Part shown: positions 12,816 through 24,773 of the stretch, piece after piece
Position numbering within the stretch: position 1 is the stretch's first letter
Layout: the number at the start of each line of letters is the position of its first letter
Source of the DNA: Populus alba
Taxonomy: Eukaryota; Streptophyta; Magnoliopsida; Malpighiales; Salicaceae
DNA length: 64,000 nucleotides
Assembly (NCBI RefSeq): GCF_005239225.2
Contig: NC_133293.1
Location: forward strand, 9,640,333 to 9,704,332
Direction: 5' to 3'
Notes under the pieces: model-generated
Database searches by the model: none
What the model saw: only the letters and a program-made list of their open reading frames with translations
What the model was told of the DNA's origin: nothing
Translations under genes and position numbers: made by a program

Positions 12816-13204
12816 ATAGTTTTGCCACACCCTAATAAAATCTGAACTGATCATTTTGTCCTCAATCATTCTTTTAATGCCAAATGCATCTTATATATAT
12901 ATAAAAAAAAACAATTCCATCCTCACTACATGCTTAGCAAGTTTCTTTGGTAAGGACATCTCCATCATTACACTGCTTCAATCCATAGTAATTCTTATCT
13001 AGATAAATAGTGATAGAGGCATTGAGCCCTTTTAATATATTGAATAATATAATATAATATAATTATAGGTAATATTTGCACGAAACAACATAAATAGTCC
13101 CCTCACAGGTGTCACACCCGAACATCACGATGATCGATTAAAAAATAATTTTGATTGGAAAAAAGAACAGATATCTGGCATCTTGTTCTTTTAAGGGAAA
13201 ATTT

Positions 13205-13770
13205 CTTGTTGAAGTAGCTGCCACCTAATGTTATGGTAACTAGAAACCCTAACTGATCAATAGAGATTCTATGGTATGAGACTGATTAGGCAAAAGGAAA
13301 TATGCTATCACCTCCAAAGCGTCCTACCTGAGGCAATCTGCATTGATGGTTTTGTATAAAATTGCTAAGAATTTGTTCTCCTTTTTTCCTTTTTTTTTAT
13401 TCTTCCTTTCATGTTCCTAACTCTGACATCAATGAACAATTCCTATGAATATTTTCAACTCTAGCATTGGTAAATATCACACAAATTAAAAAAAATGATA
13501 CTACTTGTCGCGGGGGTCGCGACGTCGTGTGGCGAAGGTAGAGGCTCTTTATCATGCCTCCTATGTGAGTTGTGGTGTGTTAGGAAGGGTTTTTTTATTT
13601 AATCATAAAATTATGATGAATGTTTAGGAGTCGCCACCTAGTATTATGGTCACTAAGAACCTATAGTCTGCGAGAGTTTGAGTAAGAGACTGGTTGTGCA
13701 AGGGGAAGACGCATCACCTCTAGTGCACCCTACCTAAGGTAAGCTGCATTGTTGTTTAATTGCTTTTTTG
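13205..13770 (+). repeat. Diverged direct repeat pair (about 145 bp each), LTR-retrotransposon-like
   Basis: Copy A at about 13205-13350 and copy B at about 13622-13765 share the same order of motifs: GCCACCTA.TNTTATGGT, a segment like AGAAACC, GAGACTG.TT, ATCACCTC, CCTACCT.AGG and TGCATTG. The two are clearly homologous but diverged. Such motifs are common in non-coding parts of plant LTR retrotransposons; that assignment is inference. Confidence 0.5.
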
Positions 13771-16700
13771 TTGGTCTTTCTAAGGCTCAAGGTAGATCTC
13801 TCTTCATGAGAGAGTCTCTATCTTATTGAGTTAAATTTTAATCGTTCTAAAGTTTGAATTTTAGCATCGCATTTATTTACACCTTGTATCTTTAATACCT
13901 GAGGGTATACTTTATCGTATAATTTTACACCATACAAATATTAAAGTCTACATCTAGACCCTAAAAAAAAAGAATGAAAAAGGTTTTTGATATTTTGGCC
14001 AAATCCTAATGGATAATCATAAACTGGTTACGATATCCATTTTTGATTTTTTAAAACATGAAAAAATACAATTTTTGTTTTTTTTTTTGAAAAATATGCT
14101 TGGAAAAATTTTAGGATTTGGCCGAATATATATATATATATATATTTGAAAATGTTTTGAATTTTTTTTTTTTTGAAATATTTCGGAGAAAACCGAGTAT
14201 TTTAATACCGAATTTATATTTTACAGTGTAAATATACAACCCGATATTATGTAAAATTGGTAGAAAAATATTTGAAAAAATCACAAATTTTTTTCAAAGG
14301 ATTTTTTTTAAAAAATATATATATAATAATAACATATAATATATTATTATATTAATACATTAAAAGATTACGTTGCACAGTTGCAGAACGTGAACAATTA
14401 CTATTCATGTTCTGCATGCAACCGAATGGTTGCAGAAGTTGGAGATGGACGGAGGAGAAAGCTACTGGCGCGGTGGTGATCTGGCCACAGAGGACGCTGT
14501 GCGGTGGTGAGACCAGCGATTGCAATTGGTTGCGGTGGCAGAGCAGGAAGAAAGAAGGAGAAGAAAATCTGCAGGAGAGAGAGAGAGAGAGACCGGTGGT
14601 GTATGCTTTGTTGCTGGTGAGTAGTTAAGGCGACCATTGGTAGTGGAGACGGTGAGGGGCTAGCGTGGTGACGGTAGCTGAAGCTGTGGCAGAGATGGTG
14701 GCCGGTGTTGCGACTGCGCAGGAAGAAGAAATTTGTAGAGGAAGAAAATCTGCAGAAGGAAAAGGGAAAACCTCGCGGTGGCTGCCCCTATCGCCGGTGA
14801 GGATTTGGATTTGTGGGGAGGCTGATATGCTGTCTTTTGGTGGAGGAGAAAGGCTTTTGTGGGGTCTTTAACGGCTGAAGACGCGGTGGAGAGAGAAGGA
14901 ATAAAAAGGAACTGCATAAATGGGGTGAAAAAGCTGGTTTTTGGCCAACTTTGAACTCGATTTTCTCCTCTCTTAGGCCATCAACTCCGCCTCTATTTAT
15001 AGGCGGTGAAAGAGGGCAATCTTGTCTACATTGGAAAAAAATTTCAGCCTTTGATACACTTGGGAAGGATCCCAACCGTTGGCTCCAAGTAGGCATGATG
15101 CACTGTCAAAATTGCAGAAATGGCTGCCTGAGGTGGCATGTTTAGGCCAGCGTCGGCACCGTCTCACTGCCATTCAGACTGAAATGTTTTCTTGAAGCTG
15201 TAGAGAAACTGCAGGGGATCATATGCGTGCAAGATTTATCAACTTTGGTGGTTGGTAGGTACACTAAATGCAGCTACAAAGTAGGTAACCAGACCAGTTT
15301 TTTTCAGAAAAAATAAAAAAGATAATGAACAGTTTTTGGCCAAATTTCATTTCAGTCCTCCATCTGTCAATTTCATTCAATGGAACCCCCTAATTAACCC
15401 TAAACTTTTGATTTAATGCAATTAGGACCCTGCAAAATTATTGTTTAATCCTTGGATTTACGCGCCTTTTGCAATATGGTCCTTAGTCTCGGATTTTGTC
15501 AATGTAACCCCTAATTGACCATAAAACTTTCAATTTCTTCAATTTTATCCCTGGTTTTTGTCAATTAAGCCCCTAAATTTTGGTGCCTTTGCATATTGGT
15601 CCTTGGCTGTCAATTTCTTCAATTCAACCCCTAATTGACCCCAAAAGTTCAATTTTCTTGCAATTTGGCCCCTAATTTCAATCAATTAACTTGAAAAAAA
15701 AAATTAAATTTGGTTTCTTAAAATTCTAATCTTCTCAATGAAGCCCAAATTGGGCTCCCAAACTTAATTTTCACCAATTAAACCCCAAATAAAATTAATT
15801 TGACCCATTTAAAGTATAATTAAGTCCTTGCACTTAATTAAATCCTTCAATTGGACCCAAATTAATTCTTAAACATAATTAAAATTTAATTTGGCCCATG
15901 ATTAAATCAAATTGGCCTATTAAAAATTTAATTATGTCCTTAGACTTAATTTTTATGCAAATCCATCTAATAATCATTTAATTTGACATTGAATTTGCTT
16001 TTTTTTTCTCCATTTTTGAGCATAATGGGGTACAATTAAGTCTTTAATTTCTTGCCAAAATTTACAGTTTGATTCCCCAGCCTTTTTCCATGCTGCTAGC
16101 GTTTATTTTATTTTTTGATTTTTATTTAAAAAAATATTATTTTTGGGGAATAACTCTGTAACATCCTCCATTTCTGGATAAAACGACAGTCTCATATCAA
16201 TAAAAAAAAACACATAATAATTTTTTTTTTGTACATATATGTTCATGGTCTTCGTATTAAAATCTACCAGAATTTGATGGAGTTCCCCCATATACCGGAA
16301 GGTCCAAGGTTATTGACATAAATTTATTTACACTTTTCATAACTCGCATCTTATAGCTCAATTCCCGACCCAATCATCCTGGGTTTTCAATTTCCACACT
16401 TATACTCACTTTTATCAACCATAATATTTACGATATGCACTATATAACAAGGTATCATTATGGACAGATAAAAGTAAATAAGTATAATTACATAGGCATG
16501 AAGCATGATTATATAAACTATATAGTTACATTCATTCAATCAAGTTTAAACATTAATTATACAATTTAAGTTCTACAAACATTTTTATATTTACAAAATA
16601 CAAGGGTATACTCCCTAGAACTAGATTACAAGAAGGGAACATAAGCTAGGATCTACTCTTGTCGTGCATGTGATGATCCTGAAACAAAATACATATTATT

Positions 16701-17200
16701 GAAAGGGTGAATATTACAATAAATATGACAACATGAACATCTAACAATTTTAACAAGGTAACATGTATTCATAGTTCATTTGCTTCTCCCTTCTAGTTTT
16801 TATTATTTATTTATTGGAATCCCTTCCTTGTCCAACTATTATTAATTGTTCCCTCTGTCACTTTCAACCTTCATTCTAGACTTTATGAGATTGAACATGA
16901 TCATTTTTGCTTATCACATTACCGATACCAATATCACCGGTACCATCATCATCACTCCATATGAGTCATTCCAAGGTGATCCCCTTATCCGGGATCCTAA
17001 CATACACTAAATGTATGCTAGTCTAATTATGGCGATCCCCTTACCCGCTAGTCCATATATGATGATCCCCTTACCCGGGATCCTATCATAGGTTTATTCC
17101 ATAAGTTCTTATCACTCAAGGATATGTTTTATTATGAATATATCAACAACCAATAAGTCTTTCTTTCAGTCATCATTTTTTTTATTTCACCCGTTAATAT
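13771..17200. mobile_element. Degenerate non-coding LTR-retrotransposon-like region
   Basis: This stretch alternates AT-rich and GC-rich blocks but has no reverse transcriptase, integrase or other domain on either strand. The GC-rich block 14400-15150 has open frames on both strands, low-complexity purine/pyrimidine bias, a (GA)n run near 14573-14592, and a sequence CTCTATTTATAGG near 14990 that looks like an LTR core promoter. From 15350 to 15950 the phrase 'caatt..cccctaatt' recurs many times. At 16978-17090 a GATCCCCTTACCCGGGATCC motif is repeated three times. I read this as remnants of LTR or flanking sequence from decayed retrotransposons. Confidence 0.35.
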
Positions 17201-17265
17201 TGTCATTCTTTGTGCAACTGTAGTCATCATTTCTTTATACATATATTTGAACTATTTCTACTTAA

Positions 17266-17505
17266 AATCTGAACTGTTACTGTTTCTTTTTTTGAACTGT
17301 CACTGTCTAGATATTTTTTTTTTAACTGTCACTGTCCTATTTTTGAACTGTCACTCTTATTTTTGAACTGTCACTGTCTAGACATTTTTGAACTGTCACT
17401 GTCTTATTTTTTTGAATTGTCACTCTCATTTTTGAACTGTCACTGTCTAGACATTTTTAAACTGTCACTGTCTCATTTTTGAACCGTCACTCTCATTTTT
17501 GGTGA
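17266..17505 (+). repeat. Tandem repeat of GAACTGTCACTGTCT units
   Basis: About ten copies of a 16-24 base unit built on TTTTTGAACTGTCACTGTCT. Variants ending TCTAGACAT, TCTTAT and CTCTCAT follow each other in order, giving a higher-order period of roughly 60-65 bases. The repeat is degenerate and without unique spacers, so it is a minisatellite rather than a CRISPR-like array. Confidence 0.75.
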
Positions 17506-19318
17506 CCCATAGCTGGAGTTCTATAACTCCAAATTGAGCAAGACCAATTTCATTAGTTAGCCAACATTCAAAACTACAATTTCTATAAGCAACTCATATT
17601 TTTTCCTCAATTTAAGTCTAAGAACTAAAATATATAATTTAACATCCAGGCATCAATTCATAATCAACTTGAAATGACTCATAAAAGTAGGTTTAGAATA
17701 CTTTACCCGATACGCATCAAAGTTTCGATCCCTCTTTTTTTTTTAATGGCAGCCGTCCCTTCCCTCTTCTCTTCTTGTTAATCCCTTTCCTACCAGTGTT
17801 TCTATCTGATTTGTAAAAATAAACATAAAACTCCCTCTTTTCTTTCTTTACGTTATCTCCAGATTTGTTTTTGGTGACAAGAGGAGTACTTATGCTCTAT
17901 AATTATTCTTATTTGCATTTAGGCCCCATCTTCTTTAAGTGTATTTGTTTTGCCTCCACTTCTTTCTAGTTTAGTTTATTTCCTTTAAATTTAATCCAGC
18001 CTTGATTTTTATTTTTATTATTATGTCTTTTTTCTCTCGTTTATCCTTTATTATTATTTGCCTTTTTTAGATGGAAATAATAAAAAAAAAAACATTTTAC
18101 GACATATTGGCATTTAACAATAATAGGCCATAGATTGAGCACATTACTTAAAAAAATACAAAACACAGAGAAAAAAAAATAAATCAAAGTCCGAGGGGCC
18201 CACAAATAAATCAACAAAGTGTCCCAAATATTTTTGGATTTTTTTGATATCGAAAAGGGGCTCGTTTAGCCAAATATCAAATTGAAATGGGCATAAAAAT
18301 TATGACCAAGGCATAAAGGTATATTTTGCCAAACACACTCTTAATAAACATAATTTAGGCCAGCTGGGCCTAAAGCTTAGACATAACCCACTCTCTTCTT
18401 TTTTTTGGGCTAGGTCTAACCCAACCACCATAGGCTGGGCAAGGCTGGACCTAGTCGGCCTAGCCTGGTCACTAGCCCAAGCCAGTGACCCGGCTAGGCA
18501 GCAGGCACACATGGCTCAACCCAGGCGTGTACTGCACAGTGTGAAGGTAATTAAACTACCTTCACATTGTTTTCTTGCAACAATTATACAGAAACAGAGA
18601 GAAGAAGGCTTTACTTGGTGAAGGCGAAGGTAAAAGTGCAGGCATTGGCTGGAGAATGCTCTCCTTCATTTTTTTTTCTTTGTTTTTCTCCTTCTTCTTT
18701 TTTTTTTTTATATCGTCTCCCCCCTCTTTTGCATACACTGAGATCAATATTTATACTGTCAGAGTCCCTTCACGTGTGAAAAATAAAGTTTCAATCAAAT
18801 TCATTTTTTTCTTTGAAATTTGAATTTGATTAAGAATCAAATTTGAAAGCGAATAACTATCATTATCTTTAAGATAAGGATAAAATGATAAAAGCACATT
18901 GTAGACTCTAGTTTTCATGTAAGTTGACAAATCACACTTTTTATCAAAATAAATCTTTGATATTTTAATTTTATATTTTAAATCCTGTAAAATTAAATTA
19001 AAAAAAACCAATAGGCCAAAATTAGGTTACAACAACGGGTACTAGGAGCAAGCCACAAAAGGACTAGGCCATGCAGGTAGAATAATTAATGATAGATGGC
19101 TTTGGCAAAAACAAGTTCCATTGTTTTTTCTCAAAAGAAAAAATCATATTTCAACCCATTTTTAACCCAAAACACTTAGAAAACACTTTAGAGACCTTGT
19201 TAAACCAATCCATTGTTACAAAAAAGCCAAAAAACCACCCCAAAACCCGAAATCCACCTGGAATAAAAATTCTTCCCGAACTAAGATATGTTGTTTTAGT
19301 TGTTTTGAAGGTAAAAGA
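17506..19318. other. Non-coding, retroelement-like remnants
   Basis: No gene is supported. Around 18360-18530 there are repeated GGCCTAG/GGGCTAG-type motifs, and around 18590-18770 a poly-T-rich block followed by ATCAATATTTATACTGTC, again like a decayed LTR promoter. Open frames here are short and lie in homopolymers. Confidence 0.35.
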
Positions 19319-19500
19319 AATTCAATTTATGTTTTTTCTTCAATAGTAATAAGTTTTTTTTAAAAAATTTATTAATGACAATAATAATAATAATTTTTTA
19401 TTTTACTCATCATATCAAATTCATGGTTGTTTTTTAATATTAATAATACTAAATATAATAAAAATAATAATATTTTTAATAATAATAATAATAAACTTGT
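19319..19500 (+). repeat. Second copy of the AT-rich 12.4-kb repeat
   Basis: Bases 19319-19500 align almost collinearly with 12419-12605: TTCAATTTATGTTTTTTC, ATAGTAATAAG, ATTAATGA.AATAATAATAA, then CATCA.ATCAAAT and GTTGTTTTT.AATATTAATAA. The two copies flank the retroelement-like interval of 12.6-19.3 kb in the same orientation. Confidence 0.6.
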
Positions 19501-19700
19501 TTGTTCCAAATTTAAATGGAACTCATTGTAACGATAGCCCAAGTATTTCTATGTTATCCTTACTACTTTTTTAATATCAAATGTATATAATAAGAAAAGA
19601 CAATTTGACTGTATAGCAAGGTTCATCATTACATTGTCCAGTCAACAATAATTAATATACAGATAAACATCAACATGAAACAGTTGAAATTGTCTCCTTA

Positions 19701-20398
19701 GAGCATCTCCAACCGGAGAGGCAAATGAGAAAGCAAAATTAAAAAAATATTTTTTTAGCTTTTGTTTCTCTAATTAGGTATTCCAATGCAGCAGCCAACA
19801 AAGAAGCCAAAATGACTATTTAGCTTGAGAAGAGCTATTTCTACATGTTCCTGTAGAGATAGCTAAAAAAAAAGTAAGTATTTTTTCTCTTTAAAAGCAA
19901 GGAAAGAAACTTGTTTTTGTTTTAAATTTTTTCAAAGCATGAATTTTTTTTAAAAAAAATTGAAAATCAAAATTTAAAATATTGATGGTTTTTTTAAAGT
20001 TTGAATTTAAATTTACTTTTAAAAAATTAAATTTTTAACAGTAAAATATAAAATTAAAAATTAAAAATATTCATATAAATAAATTTTAAGTTTAATTTTT
20101 AAATTATATCTTTTAACTTTCATATTATTTCATTAAATTTTATATTATTTTTATAAATTACTCATATTAATTATATAATTAATAACATCATAATTATATT
20201 ATATATAAAATATCTAAATTAGTTACATAATTATATAAAAATGAATTTAACATGAAATATATTAAAATATAAATGGCTTTTCTAAATAGCTTTTTACCAT
20301 TGAAATGCATATAATAAAAAAAAACTATATTTATACTATTCAAAAAGTCATTTTATTAATTTAGCTTTTCAATTTGACTTTTTGCATTGGAGATGCTT
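19701..20398. mobile_element. Tourist/PIF-Harbinger-like non-autonomous element
   Basis: The left end GAGCATCTCCAACCGGAG and the reverse complement of the right end (AAGCATCTCCAATGCAAAAA) form a terminal inverted repeat. The 698-base element is flanked on both sides by TTA (19698-19700 and 20399-20401), the 3-base target duplication typical of PIF/Harbinger elements. The interior has no coding capacity, so mobility would depend on a transposase from elsewhere. Confidence 0.75.
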
Positions 20399-20439
20399 TT
20401 ACAGGTGCGAGGACAAAGCCACAGCCGTATTGGGCCATG

Positions 20440-20945
20440 CGGCAGGTTTATTCAAAAAAAATTTAATATATTTTTTATTTAAAAATATATTAAAATAATA
20501 TTTTTTATTTTAAAATTTTTTTTATATCAACACATTAAAATAATTTAAAAAAATTAAAAATTTATTAATTTTTTTTTAAAATAAAAATAAAAATATTTAA
20601 ATTTTTTAAAATACAAAAATAAATATTATTATAACATGAATGGACGTATTTATAACAGTCATAGGCATGTCGACAAAACAAACTTACCAGGACGTATTTA
20701 TTGGTACTGCATACTATTTCAACAATAAACCATAACCATTAACCCCTTGTACCGTCATCATCATTTAACCACTTCCTTTTCATCTCCTCTCTCCTCTGTT
20801 TGTGGGCTCCATTTAAGCATATTTTGTTTTTTTTCTGTTTTTTATATTAAATTAATTTTTTAAATTTTTATTTTTATTTTTACATGTTAATATTAAAAAT
20901 AAAAATAAAAAATATTTTAATATATTTTCAAATAAAAAAAAAATT
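20440..20945. repeat. AT-rich dispersed MITE-like repeats
   Basis: Two partial copies, about 20450-20600 and 20840-20945, of the repeat built from AAATATTTTTTATTT, AAAATAATATTTTTTATTTT and ATCAACACATTAAAATAAT. Further copies occur near 2.0, 7.7, 24.0, 35.2, 36.4, 37.4, 37.9, 55.1, 59.3 and 59.9 kb. Confidence 0.5.
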
Positions 20946-21459
20946 TAAAAACGCTATCAATTCAATAATAGCTGCTGAATTTTGACAGTTACATGTATTT
21001 CAGAGAACTGTCATCCCAAGGACACAAATTAAATTCACGTGCAGGGTTAGATACGAAGAATTTAATCTCATGACAACAACAAATAAAATATTTTTTGAAA
21101 AAAATATTAATATGTGTGCATCATACGTACACACGCGCGTGTGTGTGTGTGATGAGAAATTAAGTTAATCATTTGAGATACGTTGAAGATTTGAAGACAA
21201 GAAGGATAGAGGGAAGAGGAAACAAGGAATATTCAGCGGATCAATGACATGCAATATTATATTAACAATACTCTAAAAAGTACTGTAGCTTTTCCTATTC
21301 TTTTATTTTTATTATTCCCTAAGTTTTTTGTTTTTATTGTACTAATTTTTTTTTATTAATTTTACATATATTTTTTTCTTTTTTGACTATTGACTTCTTT
21401 TTTAAAAAAACAAAAAAATTGCATTTTTTTTATAAAAATTTTGTTGATTTTTTTTTCTA

Positions 21460-22400
21460 ATATTAAATTGGTTGAGAATTTAACTCTATTGTTTAAAAAA
21501 ACTTTGTGAATTGATTCATTGTTTCCATGTATGATTTTTTTTTCCAAAAATTGTTCTTTTCAGTTTTTTTTTTCATATTGATCTGGTTGAGAATTTAGAT
21601 TTGTAGTTTTTTTTATATAAAAAACACTATTGATTACTACAATGTTTCCTCCTATAGTTTTTTTTTCTTTGTTTTTTTTTCTATAATTGTCTTCGTCAAA
21701 TTTAGTTTTTTTTCATATTGAGTTGGCTGATAATTTAGCTTTGTATTTTTTTTCTTGAAAAAAAAACATTGTGGATTTCTACAGTGTTTCCCTACATGAT
21801 TTTTTCTTGTTACAATGTTTCCCCACAAGTCTTTTTATCAATTTTTTTTTCAAAATTATCTTTGTTGAATTTATTTTTTTCATACCGAGCTGGTTGAAAA
21901 TTTAGCTTTATAGTTTTTTTCTTTAAAACAACGTTGATTGCTAAAGTGTTCCCCACATGATTTTTTTTTGTTATAATTTTTTTTCATAATTATCTTTATT
22001 GATTTTATTATTTTAATATTGAGATGGTTGAAAATTACAACTGTAGATTTTCTCATGAAACATTATAAATTGCTAAAGTGTTTTCCTGCATAGTTTTTTT
22101 TCCCTTTTATTTTTTTATTATTTTTTTCTAAAATTATCTTTATTGATTTTATTTTTTTTAATATTGAGTTGGTTGAGAATTATAATTGTATATTTCCTCA
22201 CAAAACACTATAGATTGCTACAGTGTTTTTCTACATGCCTTTTTTTTTTGTTTTGTTTTTTTATGATTTTTTTTTCAAAATTATCATTGTCTGTTTTATT
22301 TTTTAAAATATTCAGCTGATTGAGAATTTAGCTTTGTAATTTAATTTTTTCTTGAATACATTGTGGGTTACAATAATTTTTTTCCATATAATTTTTTCTT
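21460..22400 (+). repeat. Tandem array of about 145-bp units (7 units)
   Basis: The phrase GGTTGAGAATTTAGCTTTGT or a close variant recurs near 21465, 21579, 21723, 21890, 22020, 22165 and 22317. Each is followed by a T-run and by a form of ATTGCTACAGTGTTTCC. Spacing is 114-167 bases. The array ends at about 22440 in AACGCGCGGGCATAACAAC, GC-rich against its surroundings. Non-coding. Confidence 0.65.
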
Positions 22401-22440
22401 ACAAATCCATGACAACATACAAGCATGGCATAAGTCCGTA

Positions 22441-23960
22441 GCAACGCGCGGGCATAACAACTACTTAAAATAATTCAGTGTGTTGAATGTAAACATGCTT
22501 CAATTTCAACAAACTTTTAATTTAATTTTAAAATAATTTTTAATTATTTTTAAAATTAAATAATAATTTAAAAATTTAAGAGTTTGAACTAACATATATA
22601 AATCACGATGAAATTTCAACCTCTCTATAACTCCTACATAATATCTTAAAATCAATTATACTATAATTTTTGCATTTTTAAATATTCTTAAATGATGAAA
22701 AAAAATTCACCAGCTAAAAAAGCTAAAAAACGTTAACTAGTCTATGTTACAAGTTTATTGACTCGTGCTTTGTCTTGGTCAGATAATTTTTTTTAAAACA
22801 TAAAAAAGACTATTGAGAGCACGAAGAGTTTTTTTGATAATGTTATGAATTCTTATCAAATGGGTCAATCTTAAAACCTTTCGTCTCAGCTCTTTGTCTA
22901 ACTTAAGTTTCAAATTAAATCGCATGAGAGCTAGTCCAATTTAAATAATCAATTTTATCGATCCAAATGTAAAGTGGATGACTAATGAAAACATGACTTA
23001 GCATTTTAAAAAAATTCAAGATAATGTTTTTTGTAAATATTGAGACAATGATAGATTAAATCAATCCTGGTCCTCCAATAACTCGAATCATGGACTCTAT
23101 TGGATTTAATAACTTTTTTTTGTAAGCTCTTTTTAATTATATAATAAAAATAGATACTCATAAAATTAAATACCAACCCTAAAATATATATTTATTTAAG
23201 ATTATGATAACCCTATATAAAACAAACAAAAATAAACTTTTTAGTCTATTTCCTAACCAATCCAATATTGAATGATGAAATAAAAAAAATAAAGGATAAA
23301 AAAAAAAAACATATCCAGTCTGTTAGTAAACCAGTCAAACCTGTGAATTAAGTAACTTGAGCTAGCATGCCAAACCAGTGAATCGGGTTATGGACTTCAT
23401 TGAGATTATAATTTGGTTTTTTTTAAAAAAAATATATTTTTTATTTAACTATACAATAATAAAAATAAAATATCACAAAATCAAACATCAACTCAATACT
23501 GATATTGAATTCCCAATTAACCCACTATCGATAGATGAAATCGACAAAAAAGTTAAATTTTCCAAACCCACGAACAATGTCAACAAACCAAACCTGTGAA
23601 CAGATTTATGAGCTTTATAAAATTTAATAGCATGTATTTTTTTTGAAACTATTTTTTTTAATTATACGAGAAAAAAATAAATGATAACAAACTCAAGTTC
23701 AATATTTAAAAAAAAAAAAAACACTCCACTAAACCCATAACTAGGATAACTTGGGTTACACAAGTAAATTCGCAAACTACTTTAACCATATAAAAAGACA
23801 AATTAAAAATAAATAAATTATGAGGTTCAATTCTAAACTACCTTAATATTGAAAGATAAAATAGACAAAAAGGTTAGTTCAAGTTTTTTCACATATTGTT
23901 GAAAATTAATATGAAGGATAATTGTTTTGTGGCGAATGATTGTGTCATAATCAAAATAGG
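22441..23960. repeat. AT-rich periodic repeat region, diverged
   Basis: From about 22900 the text repeats phrases of the AT-rich periodic family: 'cctgtgaatc..gttatggactt', 'ttaattatacaataataaaaata', 'aaatcaaa.atcaactc.atat'. Units are more diverged than in the 57.6-kb array. A plus-strand open frame at 23378-23599 lies wholly inside this repeat and is not a gene. Confidence 0.4.
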
Positions 23961-24284
23961 TAGTTTTAAATTGTGATAATGATTTTTAAAAAATTATTTT
24001 TTGTTTGAAAATTTATTAAAATAATATTTTTTAAAATTTATTTTTAATATCAACGTATCAAAACCATTAAAAAATATCAAAAATTTTAATTTGAAGTAAA
24101 AAACAAAATATTTTTTAAAAGCACGACAACACTGCAATAGTTAACACTCCCGTAATCTCGTGGAAGTGTTGAGTGGTTTTTTTTTTTGGGTTATTAACTT
24201 GGTTGAGTTTGAACCGGATCACCTAAATTATTAAAAACCTATCATAGTTAAATGAGTTTTATTGGTCAAAATCTTGGTCAATTT

Positions 24285-24568
24285 TGTCAAAATACCATCT
24301 TAACCCGATAATTTAAATTGTTATGTGTGTTTTTAGGATATGATTTATATTATTCTCTAACACACCCTATTAAATGAAAGCTATTTGGGCTTAAAACTTG
24401 CACAGGCTCACATTATCTTTTACATAATTTTTTATTAAATAAATAAGGATGATGAGATTCGAACTCGTGATTGCTTGGTCATCAAGGCTATGATACCATA
24501 TCAAAAAATTATTTTAATCCAATAACTTAAATTGCTAGCTGAGGTCCATTTATATTATTTTTCTAACA
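24285..24568 (-). mobile_element. TRIM-like miniature LTR retrotransposon in the KCS gene 2 promoter
   Basis: The element is absent at the equivalent site of KCS gene 3, which gives a direct empty-site comparison. It has terminal direct repeats of about 78 and 70 bases (24285-24362, 24499-24568) that start TGTTAG and end in TGACA/TGATA on the minus strand. A primer-binding site reading TGGTATCATAGCC on the minus strand lies at 24486-24498, one mismatch from the Met-tRNA primer site of plant LTR elements. The flanks AATTT (24280-24284) and AATTC (24569-24573) are a 5-base target duplication with one change. The internal domain of about 120 bases has no coding capacity, typical for terminal-repeat retrotransposons in miniature. 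Confidence 0.8.
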
Positions 24569-24694
24569 AATTCAACTAGTAACCTGAACCGATTTTGAAT
24601 TTTGAATTTCCTACATTAATCTATCCGGTTGGCAAAGTTTTATAAATATGGTAAAAAAAAATTTAAATAATGCAGTACAAGCACACCACTCGTG

Positions 24695-24702
24695 TATAAA
24701 AG
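24695..24702 (+). promoter_or_regulatory. TATA box of KCS gene 2
   Basis: TATAAAAG lies 72 bases upstream of the ATG, giving an expected 5' leader of about 45 bases. The same box and surroundings are present in front of KCS gene 3. The TRIM ends about 126 bases upstream of it. Confidence 0.65.
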
Positions 24703-24773
24703 ACACCGAAGGTTTGAACTTTGATCACTGAATTGAGGTGTTGCCAATTGAACTTCGTTGGTACCGGTAGAAT

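Noticed and set aside
12532..12828. Minus-strand open frame of 98 codons
   Set aside because: It is made of a 36-base tandem repeat followed by pure AT repeat; no independent evidence for coding.
14401..15145. Several overlapping open frames on both strands in a GC-rich block
   Set aside because: Frames are open on both strands, are of low complexity, lack domains and lie in LTR-like non-coding DNA.
17266..17505. CRISPR-like alternation of repeats
   Set aside because: Units are degenerate, there are no unique spacers of constant length, and the host is a plant nuclear genome.
24445..24500. tRNA-like sequence (GATTCGAACTCGTG with a following GGCTATGATACC)
   Set aside because: It lies inside the TRIM internal domain; the second part is the primer-binding site, and no cloverleaf can be completed.
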